Part shown: piece after piece, positions 29,916-39,315 of the stretch
How positions within the stretch are numbered: the stretch's first letter is position 1
How the letters are laid out: every line of letters starts with the position of its first letter
Assembly (NCBI GenBank): GCA_003279655.1
Contig: QCHI01000006.1
Span: 23,127-87,126, forward strand
DNA: 64,000 bases
Source: Prochlorococcus sp. AG-402-A21
GTDB taxonomy: Bacteria > Cyanobacteriota > Cyanobacteriia > PCC-6307 > Cyanobiaceae
Direction: 5' to 3'
The notes under the pieces: model-generated
Database searches by the model: none
The model's input: only the letters and a program-made list of their open reading frames with translations
Told to the model about the DNA's origin: nothing
Made by a program: the position numbers and the translations under genes

Positions 29916-30698
29916 TTACATTCCATTTATGCAATAACCTGCATCAACATAAACAGTTTGTCCTGATATACCACTCGAAAGATCGCTAAGCAAGAAAGCA
30001 GCTGTATTACCTACCTCGATTTGAGTAACGGTTCTCCTAAGGGGAGCTTTTTCTTCGACGTTATGAATCATGTCCAGAATTCCTCCAATAGCTGAACTCG
30101 CGAGAGTTCTTATTGGTCCAGCACTAATAGCATTTACTCGAACCTGATTTTCAGGACCAAGTTCTTCCGATAGATATCTAACGGATGCCTCCAGAGCTGC
30201 TTTGGCAACTCCCATTACGTTGTAATTAGGAATCGCTCTTTCTGCTCCTAAATAAGTCAATGTCACTACGCCGGCACCTTTACTGAAAAGAGGTTTTGCA
30301 TATTTGCATAGTGGGGCGAGTGAGTAGGCACTAATTTCTAGGGCTCTTGAGAATCCCTCTGAAGAAGTTGCACTGTAATTACCTACTAACTCTTCTTTCC
30401 CTGCAAAGGCTAAACAGTGAACTAATCCATCAAGCTGCCCCCATTGATTTTTAATGGCTTCAAAAACTTCTTCAATTTGAGAAGAGTTTTGAACATTAAG
30501 TGGTAAGAACAGGCTTGGATTTAAAGGAGAAGTTAGTTCTTTTACTTTTGCTTCAAATCTACCTTTCTCATCGGGCAAGTATGTAATTCCTAGTTCAGCC
30601 CCAGCGGCTTTTAACTGTTGTGCAATGCCCCAGGCAATTGATCTGTTGTTTGCTATTCCTGTAACAAGGATTTTTTTGCCACTAAGATCGAGAAGCAT
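29916..30698 (-). CDS. fabI: Enoyl-[acyl-carrier-protein] reductase (NADH)
   Basis: Final reduction of each fatty-acid elongation cycle. 260-residue SDR-type protein with LVTGIANNRSIAWGIAQQL (atypical nucleotide-binding loop of FabI), the catalytic pair in NYNVMGVAKAALEASVRYL (Y-x6-K), and VNAISAGPIRTLASSAIGG. The C-terminus ends VYVDAGYCINGM, a standard FabI ending. Lies upstream of hisB on the same strand. Confidence 0.97.
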   Translation of the reverse strand: MLLDLSGKKILVTGIANNRSIAWGIAQQLKAAGAELGITYLPDEKGRFEAKVKELTSPLNPSLFLPLNVQNSSQIEEVFEAIKNQWGQLDGLVHCLAFAGKEELVGNYSATSSEGFSRALEISAYSLAPLCKYAKPLFSKGAGVVTLTYLGAERAIPNYNVMGVAKAALEASVRYLSEELGPENQVRVNAISAGPIRTLASSAIGGILDMIHNVEEKAPLRRTVTQIEVGNTAAFLLSDLSSGISGQTVYVDAGYCINGM

Positions 30699-30816
30699 CT
30701 TTCGGACTCATTAGGTTAGTATTAATAATTGTCCCTTATTTAGGGCTAAGACTCATAGTGAAATGAATATATAGTTAAAAGTTCTGTAATCCATTTACCC
30801 AAAAAGTATAAGAATC

Positions 30817-31437
30817 ATGGTTCGAACAGCCTCAACAATGCTTCCATTAGGAACTCAATTACCTGCTTTTGAGTTGGCTGTGGTTTCAGGTGTGAACCTC
30901 TCTCCGGATGATCCTTTAAAAGGTCTTACTCATATCAGTAGTTTTGAATTAACAAAAAGACCATTGTTTTTGATGGTCATATGCGCTCATTGTCCATTTG
31001 TTAAACATGTAGAAAGTGGAATCACAAATTTATTCAATTCTTTTGGTGATCATGTTCAATTTTTGGCTGTTTCTAGCAATAGCGTGAAAACACACCCGCA
31101 AGACGCGCCAGAATTCCTAGCCTCTCAAGCCAATCAACTGGGATGGAAGTTTCCATATATATTTGATTCTGATCAAAAATTAGCAAAGGCGCTTAAAGCC
31201 GCATGTACGCCTGATTTTTATATTTTTTGGCCTTCTCCAGATGGAGGCTCAACATTGAGATACAGGGGACAAATGGACGAAAGTCGTCCTGGCAATGAAA
31301 TTCCTGTTTCTGGTGATGATATTCGTCAAGCACTTAGATCATTATTAAAAGAAGAAGATATTTCAGCTAATCAAAAACCTTCTATTGGTTGCAACATCAA
31401 ATGGCATCCTGGTATGGAGCCTGAGTGGTTTGGATGA
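30817..31437 (+). CDS. Thioredoxin-like / redoxin family protein
   Basis: Peroxiredoxin-thioredoxin-fold protein of 206 residues. The redox motif CAHCPFVKHVE near residue 65 gives a CxxC pair with an unusual CAHC. LAVSSNSVKTHPQDAPE and FPYIFDSDQKLAKALKAACTPDFY follow the AhpC/TSA fold. No signal peptide. This type is common in cyanobacteria with no defined partner. 50-bp gap to the following aminotransferase on the same strand. Confidence 0.82.
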   Translation: MVRTASTMLPLGTQLPAFELAVVSGVNLSPDDPLKGLTHISSFELTKRPLFLMVICAHCPFVKHVESGITNLFNSFGDHVQFLAVSSNSVKTHPQDAPEFLASQANQLGWKFPYIFDSDQKLAKALKAACTPDFYIFWPSPDGGSTLRYRGQMDESRPGNEIPVSGDDIRQALRSLLKEEDISANQKPSIGCNIKWHPGMEPEWFG

Positions 31438-31487
31438 ATTAATGAGTTTTTTTGATTGTTCATCATTGCAACTTAATTTAAATAATT

Positions 31488-32657
31488 ATGCAAATACCTC
31501 CTTTTAGTCTTGAATCTCAAATTTCTGAAATTGGAGAAGAGATTGAAGAAGCTTTAATAAAGGTTTTGAGAAGCGGAAAATATATTGGAGGAGAAGAGGT
31601 AACTTCCTTCGAAACAGCTTTTGCCTTAGCCACAGAAACTTCTTACTCAGTTAGTTGTAATAGTGGAACTGATGCATTAATTCTTGCTTTAAGATCACTA
31701 AATATTGGACAAGGTGATGAGGTGATCACCTCATCTTTTAGTTTTTTTGCTACTGCAGAAGCGATTACGAGTGTTGGAGCTAGGCCGGTTTTTGTAGATA
31801 TTGACCCTGAAAATTATCTTATGGATCTGGATTTAGTAGAAAAAGTAATAACTCCCAGAGCAAAAGCCATTTTGCCTGTTCATTTGTTTGGTCATCCATT
31901 AGATATGGATAAAATAATGGCAATTGCTGAAGGAAATAATCTAAAGGTTGTAGAAGATTGTGCTCAAGCAGCTGGTGCACATTGGCGAGGTAAACCCGTA
32001 GGAAGTTATGGGGATGTAGGTTGTTTTAGCTTTTTTCCTACTAAAAACTTAGGTGCAGCAGGAGATGGAGGAGCCATAACTACTAATGATTTTGATCTGG
32101 CAAAAACAATTAGGGAATTAGCTATTCATGGGATGCCAAAGAGATATTTACATACAAATATTGGATATAATAGTAGACTTGATTCATTACAAGCTGCAAT
32201 CTTAAATGTTAAGTTATCTCGATTAAATAAGTGGATCGAGCAAAGAAAAGCAATAGCAATTAATTATATAAATAAGTTATCAACTATAGAGTCAATTAAA
32301 TTACCATCTAATACTTTGATTGATAATTCTAGTCATTCTTGGAATCAATTTTCAATAAGGATAATGGACAATTCTTTTGTTAAAAATTTAAAATTTACTT
32401 CCGATGATGTTCTTGATAGTCTAAGTAGAGATCTATTTAAATCTGAACTTCAAGGGCATGGAGTAAATACAATAATTTATTATCCAATACCCATACATCT
32501 TCAACCTGCATATAAAACATTAGGTTATAAAGAAGGTTCTCTTCCTGTTACTGAAAAAATATGCAGTCAGGTTATTAGCTTACCTATTTTTCCCGAGTTG
32601 AAATCTATTGAGCAATCATATGTTATTGATACAATAAAGGAAATATTTAAAAGATAA
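31488..32657 (+). CDS. DegT/DnrJ/EryC1/StrS aminotransferase
   Basis: PLP-dependent sugar aminotransferase of 389 residues. Visible motifs: SCNSGTDALILALRSL (PLP phosphate loop), PVHLFGHPLDMDKIM, EDCAQAAGAHWRGKPVGS, and the PLP lysine in FFPTKNLGAAGDGGAI. It transfers an amino group to a keto-sugar nucleotide for surface polysaccharides. No other sugar genes are adjacent, so the exact product is unknown. Ends 1 bp from the convergent photolyase gene. Confidence 0.9.
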   Translation: MQIPPFSLESQISEIGEEIEEALIKVLRSGKYIGGEEVTSFETAFALATETSYSVSCNSGTDALILALRSLNIGQGDEVITSSFSFFATAEAITSVGARPVFVDIDPENYLMDLDLVEKVITPRAKAILPVHLFGHPLDMDKIMAIAEGNNLKVVEDCAQAAGAHWRGKPVGSYGDVGCFSFFPTKNLGAAGDGGAITTNDFDLAKTIRELAIHGMPKRYLHTNIGYNSRLDSLQAAILNVKLSRLNKWIEQRKAIAINYINKLSTIESIKLPSNTLIDNSSHSWNQFSIRIMDNSFVKNLKFTSDDVLDSLSRDLFKSELQGHGVNTIIYYPIPIHLQPAYKTLGYKEGSLPVTEKICSQVISLPIFPELKSIEQSYVIDTIKEIFKR

Positions 32658-32658
32658 T

Positions 32659-34140
32659 CTATTTAATATTTGAATATAATTCTTTGAATATTGATGTTTG
32701 ATTTTTATGATTTATTATAGGTTTTGGATAGCCATTTACCTCCGCTGAAATTATTTCACCTGAAAGTAAATTAGCCGTCGTAATGTGTGATAACTCCGGA
32801 ATCCATTTCCGGATATAATTACCATCTTCGTCGAATTTAGAAGCTTGTCTAAAAGGATTAAATATTCTCATAGGTTTTGGATCCATTCCACTGCTAGCAC
32901 TCCATTGCCAACCTCCATTGTTTGATGCTAAGTCACCATCAACTAAGCTTCTCATGAAGAAAAGTTCTCCCAATCGCCAATCAATTAAAAGGTCTTTTAC
33001 TAGAAAAGAAGCAACAATCATTCTGCATCGATTATGCATCCATCCAGAATACTTAAGTTGTCTCATTGCAGCATCGACTATTGGGATACCGGTCAATCCA
33101 TTCTCCCAAGCATCCAGCCAATCAGGTCTATTTTGCCATGAAAAATCTAACCATTTCTTCCTATATGGACCTTTCTCAAGCTCTGGGAAATTAATGAGAG
33201 CATTTTGATAGAATTCTCTCCAAGCAAGTTCCTTTATCCATGTATAAATAGAATTTATTTGATTTTCGTTAGTTGCCATATTTTTTGATTTTTGAGCTCC
33301 GTTCCATACTGTCCTGCAACTTATTGTCCCTAAGCTTAAAGCAGCACTTAGATTAGAAGTTGATTCTAAAGATGGAATATCTCTTGCTTGATTATATGAA
33401 TTTATCACTCCTGAATTTATGAAAAAGTTTAATTGCTTTATTGACTCAGACTCTCCTGGTTTGCAAGGACAAAGATTGTTATTCTTAAATCTATTTGAAG
33501 AAAGTAAATCATAAATATCTGTACTCTCTTTTGTAATGCAATAGTTTAAATCTGAGTTTTTAATTAATGATAATTCTCTCTTGTTTAGACCTCGAAAATT
33601 TTCAGGTGTTCTTGAGATTTGTATTGAATTATTATTTGCTATGTTGGTCGTATTGATTATATTGATCCATTTACGGTAAAAAGGTCCATATACCTTGTAA
33701 GGTTCATTATTGTTTGTTTTGATATTAACTGGATTGACAAGTAATTGATCTAGAAATGTATATACTTTTCTTTTCTCTTTTAAAAGTAGTTCTGTAATTA
33801 GTTTATCTCTATTGATTTCATAGGGCTCAATATTTTCGTTCCAGTAAATACATTCAGCTTTAATTAAGTCTGCTAATTTAGAAATTAATTTAATAGGATC
33901 TCCATTCAAAATTAATAAACGACTTCCTCTCTTTTTCCAATTCTTTTGGAGTTCTAATAGACTTTCGCCCAAAAACCAATTTTTTGCCTCAGATGTAGTT
34001 CTATTAATATCTAAAAGATTGGGATCTAAAATATATACTCCTATAAGGTTTTTTGAACTTTTAGATGCTTGAAATAGACCTTTATTATCTTCAATTCGTA
34101 AATCTCTTCTATGCCAAAATATTGATCGAAACTTTGTCAT
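32659..34140 (-). CDS. phr: Deoxyribodipyrimidine photolyase
   Basis: Light-driven repair of cyclobutane pyrimidine dimers, 493 residues. The N-terminal antenna domain begins IFWHRRDLRIEDN. The C-terminal FAD domain holds LAWREFYQNAL, GLTGIPIVDAAMRQLKYSGWMHNRCRM (quoted in part) and GDLASNNGGWQWSASSG. The start overlaps the Nudix stop (ATGA). Photolyase with phycoerythrin fits low-light clade I Prochlorococcus, as I recall from comparative genomics. Confidence 0.95.
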   Translation of the reverse strand: MTKFRSIFWHRRDLRIEDNKGLFQASKSSKNLIGVYILDPNLLDINRTTSEAKNWFLGESLLELQKNWKKRGSRLLILNGDPIKLISKLADLIKAECIYWNENIEPYEINRDKLITELLLKEKRKVYTFLDQLLVNPVNIKTNNNEPYKVYGPFYRKWINIINTTNIANNNSIQISRTPENFRGLNKRELSLIKNSDLNYCITKESTDIYDLLSSNRFKNNNLCPCKPGESESIKQLNFFINSGVINSYNQARDIPSLESTSNLSAALSLGTISCRTVWNGAQKSKNMATNENQINSIYTWIKELAWREFYQNALINFPELEKGPYRKKWLDFSWQNRPDWLDAWENGLTGIPIVDAAMRQLKYSGWMHNRCRMIVASFLVKDLLIDWRLGELFFMRSLVDGDLASNNGGWQWSASSGMDPKPMRIFNPFRQASKFDEDGNYIRKWIPELSHITTANLLSGEIISAEVNGYPKPIINHKNQTSIFKELYSNIK

Positions 34141-34715
34141 TTTTTATTCAAGATTTGACATGCTCTAAACCACGCAGTAATGGTTTTCCCATCTAGTGGT
34201 TCTTCTCCACTTGCAATAATTTCATTTAACTTTTCGGGAGTAATTTTTAATACTTCAATATCTTCATCTGCATCGCCCTCAGGCTTTTGCTCAAGTTTAG
34301 TTAAATCTCTTGCAAGAAAAAGATGAATTTTTTCGTCTGAATATCCTGGACAAGGAAGCATTTCTCCAAGATTGTCCCATTTTTTTGCTGAGTAACCACT
34401 TTCTTCTTGAACTTCTCTTTTGATTGATTCCAGAGGACTTTCACCTGCTTCTAAGGTTCCTGCAGGAAACTCAAGAATTCTTGTCGAGCAAGCAAATCTG
34501 TATTGACGAAGAATAACAACTTCTCCGGAATTTGTTATTGGTACTGCTAAGGCAGCACCTGGATGCCGAATGACCCCAAATTCACCCTCCATTAAATTCG
34601 GTAAAAGAAATTTATTAATTTCAAAACGAATTTTCTTTGCATCAAGACAAGCTTTTGTCTCAATAATTTCTGAGGGTTCAGGTCCCGGAATAATCATACA
34701 TTTTTTTATATTCAT
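34137..34715 (-). CDS. Nudix hydrolase, ADP-ribose pyrophosphatase type
   Basis: Hydrolase of nucleoside diphosphate derivatives, 192 residues. A full Nudix box is present: GTLEAGESPLESIKREVQEE with the following SGY. The residues after the box (WDNLGEMLPCPGYSDEKIHLFLA) resemble ADP-ribose pyrophosphatases. The stop overlaps the photolyase start, so the two are coupled. Confidence 0.9.
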   Translation of the reverse strand: MNIKKCMIIPGPEPSEIIETKACLDAKKIRFEINKFLLPNLMEGEFGVIRHPGAALAVPITNSGEVVILRQYRFACSTRILEFPAGTLEAGESPLESIKREVQEESGYSAKKWDNLGEMLPCPGYSDEKIHLFLARDLTKLEQKPEGDADEDIEVLKITPEKLNEIIASGEEPLDGKTITAWFRACQILNKK

Positions 34716-34765
34716 ATAGGATGACTGATTTTTTTAGAAAAGGCAGGTGATTTTTGTTACGAGTT

Positions 34766-35347
34766 TTATTCAGGCCAAATCTTTTGAGAATTGATACGTT
34801 TGGGTTTCCCTTGAGATTTTGATAAAACCTCTGCAAGGGGAATTAAAACAAAGTTTCTTTCACTTAATCTTGGATGAGGCAAAATAAGAGTCTTTGTATT
34901 TATGTGCAGTCTTCCCCAAGAAATGAAGTCAATGTCTAAAGATCTTGGGCCCCAAAAAATTTCTGCCTTTTCTCTTTTCCTACCTGCAATTCTTTCTAAT
35001 TCTAAAAATTTTTCCATCAAACAGATAGCTGCTTTTTTATTTGGGGTTACTGAGGCAAAATCCTCTCCTTCTACAACAAGTACAGTATTAATAAATTTTG
35101 GTTGATCGATTGGCCCCCCTAAAGGATCAGTCTCAAATAGTGGGGCCCATTGAAAAGATAAAGACTTATCAATATTTTGAGTGTCGATTTTTGGACGATT
35201 TAAAGCAACATTCCACTCAATTATGCTTTTTTCTATTTGCGGCCTCATGGCAGCGATTGTTCTTATGGGATCTCCAAGAATGCCAGGGATATTTGCGCCT
35301 ATTGAGATGACGAGTTTCAATTCTGTTTTTTGTTTGGCATAAGTCAT
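34766..35347 (-). CDS. folK: HPPK, folate pathway pyrophosphokinase
   Basis: 2-amino-4-hydroxy-6-hydroxymethyldihydropteridine pyrophosphokinase, 193 residues. The signature KREKAEIFWGPRSLDIDFI carries the Mg-ATP binding residues. SIGANIPGILGDP at the N-terminus, PLFETDPLGG, and LPHPRLSERNFVLIPLAE follow the family. It is divergent from chlD with about 27-47 bp between them. Confidence 0.94.
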   Translation of the reverse strand: MTYAKQKTELKLVISIGANIPGILGDPIRTIAAMRPQIEKSIIEWNVALNRPKIDTQNIDKSLSFQWAPLFETDPLGGPIDQPKFINTVLVVEGEDFASVTPNKKAAICLMEKFLELERIAGRKREKAEIFWGPRSLDIDFISWGRLHINTKTLILPHPRLSERNFVLIPLAEVLSKSQGKPKRINSQKIWPE

Positions 35348-35394
35348 GCGAATATTAAAAGACTTTTAAAAATTTGCTTGATTTATCCAACCCT

Positions 35395-37542
35395 ATGGTT
35401 TCCAGTGGATTGAATAACAACAATATGTCTTCGGCTTTAAAAGACACTGCTGTCATGGATAGAGCTAATCGTTCTTTCCCTTTGGCTGCAATTACAGGCC
35501 ATGGCACTTTAAAGCTTGCTTTAATGCTCGCCGCAGTTGATCCAGGATTGGGAGGGGTAATCATTGCTGGTGGTCGTGGTACTGGTAAATCTGTTTTAGC
35601 TAGAGGGCTACATGCCCTCCTTCCTCCGATTGAAATAATTGATTTAGAAAAATTAGCCAAAAATGATGATGATTCAAGTGTTTATCCAGTAGGTAGAAAT
35701 TTAGATCCTTCTTTTTCAGGCGAGTGGGATGATTTAACTAAGAAGCTGTTTACAAAAAATATAGGAAGTCTAGAAAATACTAATGACTTAGAAAATATCC
35801 CTAAGAAAGTTGTTTCTGCACCTTTTATTCAGGTCCCCTTAGGAGTAACAGAGGATAGGCTTGTAGGTGCTGTTGATGTTGCTGCTTCATTATCAAGTGG
35901 TTCTCCAGTATTTCAACCAGGGTTGCTAGCTGAAGCTCATAGAGGAGTTTTATATATTGATGAATTGAATTTGTTGGATGATGGCATTGTCAATCTTCTT
36001 TTGGCTTCAGTAGGGGCAGGTGAAAATCGAGTCGAACGAGAAGGATTGAGCTTAAGTCACCCATGCCGACCTCTATTGATTGCTACTTATAACCCTGAGG
36101 AGGGGGCATTGAGGGATCATTTGTTGGATAGATTTGCAATTGTGTTGTCTGCGGATCAATTAATTACAAATGAACAAAGAGTTGAGATCACTCAGTCTGC
36201 TATTGCTCATGGCCAATGCAGCGAAACGTTCTCTAAGAAATGGTTGGAAGATACAGAATCTCTATCAACGCAATTACTTTTGGCAAGACAATGGCTTCCA
36301 GATGTTCAAATCAGTGGGGATCAAATTAAATACTTAGTGGAAGAAGCTATTCGAGGAGGTGTAGAAGGTCATAGATCAGAGCTTTATGCAGTAAGAGTTG
36401 CAAAGGCACATGCGGCTTTATGTGGTAGAGATTCTGTGGACGCAGAAGATTTAAAAGCAGCAGTAAGACTTGTAATCGCTCCAAGGGCTATGCAAATGCC
36501 TTCAGAAGAGGAAATGGAGCCCCCGGCGCCTGAAGATCAGCAGCCACCACCGCCGCCTCCTGAAGATTCTGAAGACAATAATGATCAAGAAGAAGAGCAA
36601 GAAGAAGAGCAAGAAGAAGATCAAGATCAAGAGTCATCTCCTCCAATCCCTGAGGAATTTATGCTTGATCCAGAAGCATGTGCTGTTGATCCTGATTTAT
36701 TGTTGTTTTCATCTGCTAAATCCAAGAGTGGTAATAGTGGAAGTCGATCAGCTGTTTTAAGTGACAACCGTGGTAGGTATGTAAAACCAATTCTTCCAAG
36801 AGGTCCAGTAAGGAGAATTGCAGTAGATGCAACTTTGAGAGCTGCTGCTCCTTATCAAAAAGCTAGAAGAGAAAGAGAACCCAATAGGAAAGTTATTGTT
36901 GAAGAGGGAGATTTGCGTGCAAAATTACTGCAACGTAAGGCAGGTGCATTGGTAATTTTCTTGGTAGATGCAAGTGGTTCTATGGCTCTAAATAGAATGC
37001 AAAGTGCAAAAGGAGCAGTTATTCGATTGCTAACCGAAGCTTATGAAAATAGAGATGAGGTTTCTCTCATTCCTTTCAGAGGAGATCAAGCAGAAGTCTT
37101 GCTTCCGCCGACAAGATCAATCACTGCTGCAAAAAGAAGACTTGAGGCCATGCCATGCGGTGGTGGATCTCCACTTGCTCATGGTTTGACTCAAGCGGCA
37201 AGAGTAGGTGCAAATGCTTTAGCTACTGGAGATCTAGGCCAGGTGGTCGTAGTCGCGATTACTGATGGCAGAGGAAATGTTCCATTAAGCACTTCTTTAG
37301 GTCAACCAGTTCTTGAGGGAGAAGAACCTCCTGATTTGAAGCAAGAGGTTCTTGACGTTGCTTCGCGATATAGAGCGCTTGGTATTAAATTGCTTGTTAT
37401 TGATACAGAAAGAAAGTTTATTGCAAGTGGTATGGGAAAAGATTTAGCTGAAGCATCTGGAGGTAAATATGTTCAATTACCCAAGGCAAGTGATCAAGCT
37501 ATTGCTTCAATTGCAATGGATGCAATTAATAGCGTGACCTGA
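35395..37542 (+). CDS. chlD: Magnesium chelatase subunit D
   Basis: AAA+ subunit of Mg-chelatase, the committed step to chlorophyll. ATG at 35395 is preferred over TTG at 35374. The N-terminal AAA-like domain has [18 protein letters not shown] and [21 protein letters not shown] central linker is rich in proline then Glu/Gln (about residues 385-425), a known ChlD feature. The C-terminal von Willebrand A domain has the MIDAS motif [14 protein letters not shown] and [11 protein letters not shown]. Confidence 0.97.
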   Translation: MVSSGLNNNNMSSALKDTAVMDRANRSFPLAAITGHGTLKLALMLAAVDPGLGGVIIAGGRGTGKSVLARGLHALLPPIEIIDLEKLAKNDDDSSVYPVGRNLDPSFSGEWDDLTKKLFTKNIGSLENTNDLENIPKKVVSAPFIQVPLGVTEDRLVGAVDVAASLSSGSPVFQPGLLAEAHRGVLYIDELNLLDDGIVNLLLASVGAGENRVEREGLSLSHPCRPLLIATYNPEEGALRDHLLDRFAIVLSADQLITNEQRVEITQSAIAHGQCSETFSKKWLEDTESLSTQLLLARQWLPDVQISGDQIKYLVEEAIRGGVEGHRSELYAVRVAKAHAALCGRDSVDAEDLKAAVRLVIAPRAMQMPSEEEMEPPAPEDQQPPPPPPEDSEDNNDQEEEQEEEQEEDQDQESSPPIPEEFMLDPEACAVDPDLLLFSSAKSKSGNSGSRSAVLSDNRGRYVKPILPRGPVRRIAVDATLRAAAPYQKARREREPNRKVIVEEGDLRAKLLQRKAGALVIFLVDASGSMALNRMQSAKGAVIRLLTEAYENRDEVSLIPFRGDQAEVLLPPTRSITAAKRRLEAMPCGGGSPLAHGLTQAARVGANALATGDLGQVVVVAITDGRGNVPLSTSLGQPVLEGEEPPDLKQEVLDVASRYRALGIKLLVIDTERKFIASGMGKDLAEASGGKYVQLPKASDQAIASIAMDAINSVT

Positions 37543-37552
37543 AACTTGTTTC

Positions 37553-38398
37553 TTAAGGATATATGTCATCAAATAATTTGCTTAAACCTATAGTTACTCT
37601 TTTCAGAGCATCTAAAAGTTCTTTATCTTCCAAAATAGTTCCCATTTCTGAACTCATTTGGTCAATTTTCTTTGTTAGAGAACTTGAAGTTGAGGCAAGT
37701 TCCTGAATATCTTTTAGAGTGTCAGGATTATCTAGACTTTCAAGAATATTGTTTAGATGAAAAGCAGCTTTTATTAATTCAGAAATTATAGGTTTTGCTC
37801 TTATAAGTTCAGATTTAGATAATAAGACAAGTTCATCAAGATTGGCTTGCGTTCGATCAAATTGTTGAATAGATTCCGATACTTTATTAACTATTGCTTG
37901 GCTATCGGCTTCATTAATCATTCCATTTAAACCCTCTGTCAGACTTGATATGTTTACCATCTCTACACCTTTAATCTTATCTCCATTACATAAGATTCTT
38001 TTATTAGGGCAATCTGTATTGAGTGTAGATAGTTCGTTTTTATTTAATGATTTATCTAATGAGACTAGAGATAGTTGAGCGTCTCCTCCAAGCATAGAAC
38101 TTGTAACTATTTTGGCAATTACAGGCTTTATTAAAGTTAGACTATTATCATTTAATTTGATTTTTGTCTCAACGCTATTTGGGGTGAAATTTATCTTTTG
38201 AATAGAGCCAACAATGATTCCTCTATAAGTAACAGGAGACATTTTGGCAAGACCACTTGCATCTTTGAAGTTTGCAGAGATTTCCCAGGCTTTAGAACCT
38301 AAACGAACATCTCTTAACCAAAGCATTGCACCTGAAAAGACAATTAATCCACCTAATAGTGAAAAACCAACCAAAGCATCTCTTAAACTTCTACGCAT
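37553..38398 (-). CDS. MlaD/MCE-domain lipid transport protein
   Basis: Single-pass protein of 281 residues anchored by an N-terminal helix (VGFSLLGGLIVFSGAMLWL). A MCE domain spans about residues 40-110 (FKDASGLAKMSPVTYRGIIVGSI), followed by a helical tail. Cyanobacterial MlaD homologues shuttle lipids between envelope membranes with MlaF and MlaE. It follows the ABC ATPase by 4 bp; the permease partner (Ycf63-like) is not in the window. Confidence 0.85.
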   Translation of the reverse strand: MRRSLRDALVGFSLLGGLIVFSGAMLWLRDVRLGSKAWEISANFKDASGLAKMSPVTYRGIIVGSIQKINFTPNSVETKIKLNDNSLTLIKPVIAKIVTSSMLGGDAQLSLVSLDKSLNKNELSTLNTDCPNKRILCNGDKIKGVEMVNISSLTEGLNGMINEADSQAIVNKVSESIQQFDRTQANLDELVLLSKSELIRAKPIISELIKAAFHLNNILESLDNPDTLKDIQELASTSSSLTKKIDQMSSEMGTILEDKELLDALKRVTIGLSKLFDDIYP

Positions 38399-38402
38399 AA
38401 AT

Positions 38403-39188
38403 TTATAAGTCCTTAGGTTGCATTGGTCCTTGAAGATTACCTGTGCGAAATTGTTTTACATAGGAATTTTCGCTTTGTTTAAATTGATCTATAGATCCAT
38501 CCCATTGAAACTTCCCATCGTAAAGCAAGATAACTCGATTAGCTGTTCGTTCAATTGTACTTGAAACGTGACTTACTACAATTGAACAGCCTGCTGCAGT
38601 ATCAGTTGTTTTAATAATTAGATCTTCAATTCGAGTACAAGCTATAGGATCTAATCCAGCAGTTGGTTCATCATATAGAAGAATTGGAATTGAGTCTGTT
38701 TCTTTATTGGAGTTACTAATTAAGGCACGAGCAAAACTGACTCTTTTTTGCATTCCACCACTCAGTTGATTTGGAAATTTCTCTGCGACATCGTACAAAC
38801 CGACTCTCTGTAAACAATGTATGACTTTTTTATTAATTACTTCTTCGGGAAAAATTTTTTGCTTATCAAGTAAAAAACCTACATTTTCCCTAACAGTTAA
38901 TGATGCTAATAATGCTGGGTTTTGAAAAACTAATCTCACATCGGGAGGACTATTTTGATCAAGTCTTAAATAATTTTGCTCAATACCTGATATTTGAAGA
39001 CTTCCTTCAGAAGGTAAGAGCAATCCTGCTAATAAGCGAAGTATTGTTGACTTGCCTGAGCCTGATGGACCAACAATTGCCAGTCTCTCTCCAGCCATCA
39101 TGGCTAGATTGACTTCATCGAGAACTTTGTTTGATCCCAGTTCGACACTGAGATCTTTCATTAACATTACTTGAGTGTTCTTTGGCAC
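38403..39188 (-). CDS. ABC transporter ATPase, MlaF-like
   Basis: ATPase of 261 residues: Walker A GPSGSGKSTILRLLAG near residue 40, Q-loop VFQNPALLAS, signature LSGGMQKRVSFARAL, Walker B ILLYDEPTAGLDP, and the switch His in VSHVSSTI. The adjoining MCE gene identifies it as the engine of a lipid (phospholipid) transport system rather than a nutrient importer. Its start is 128 bp from the divergent cofD-like gene. Confidence 0.88.
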   Translation of the reverse strand: MPKNTQVMLMKDLSVELGSNKVLDEVNLAMMAGERLAIVGPSGSGKSTILRLLAGLLLPSEGSLQISGIEQNYLRLDQNSPPDVRLVFQNPALLASLTVRENVGFLLDKQKIFPEEVINKKVIHCLQRVGLYDVAEKFPNQLSGGMQKRVSFARALISNSNKETDSIPILLYDEPTAGLDPIACTRIEDLIIKTTDTAAGCSIVVSHVSSTIERTANRVILLYDGKFQWDGSIDQFKQSENSYVKQFRTGNLQGPMQPKDL

Positions 39189-39315
39189 ACTCTCTCCTAA
39201 TGTTTGCTTATCTATCTCATTTTGTATGAGATATGAGAAATGGGAAGTTTAATTAGAGTTTATGTGAATTAATTATTTAGGTCTCTTTGTTGAAATTTTC
39301 TCAAACTCGAATCCA

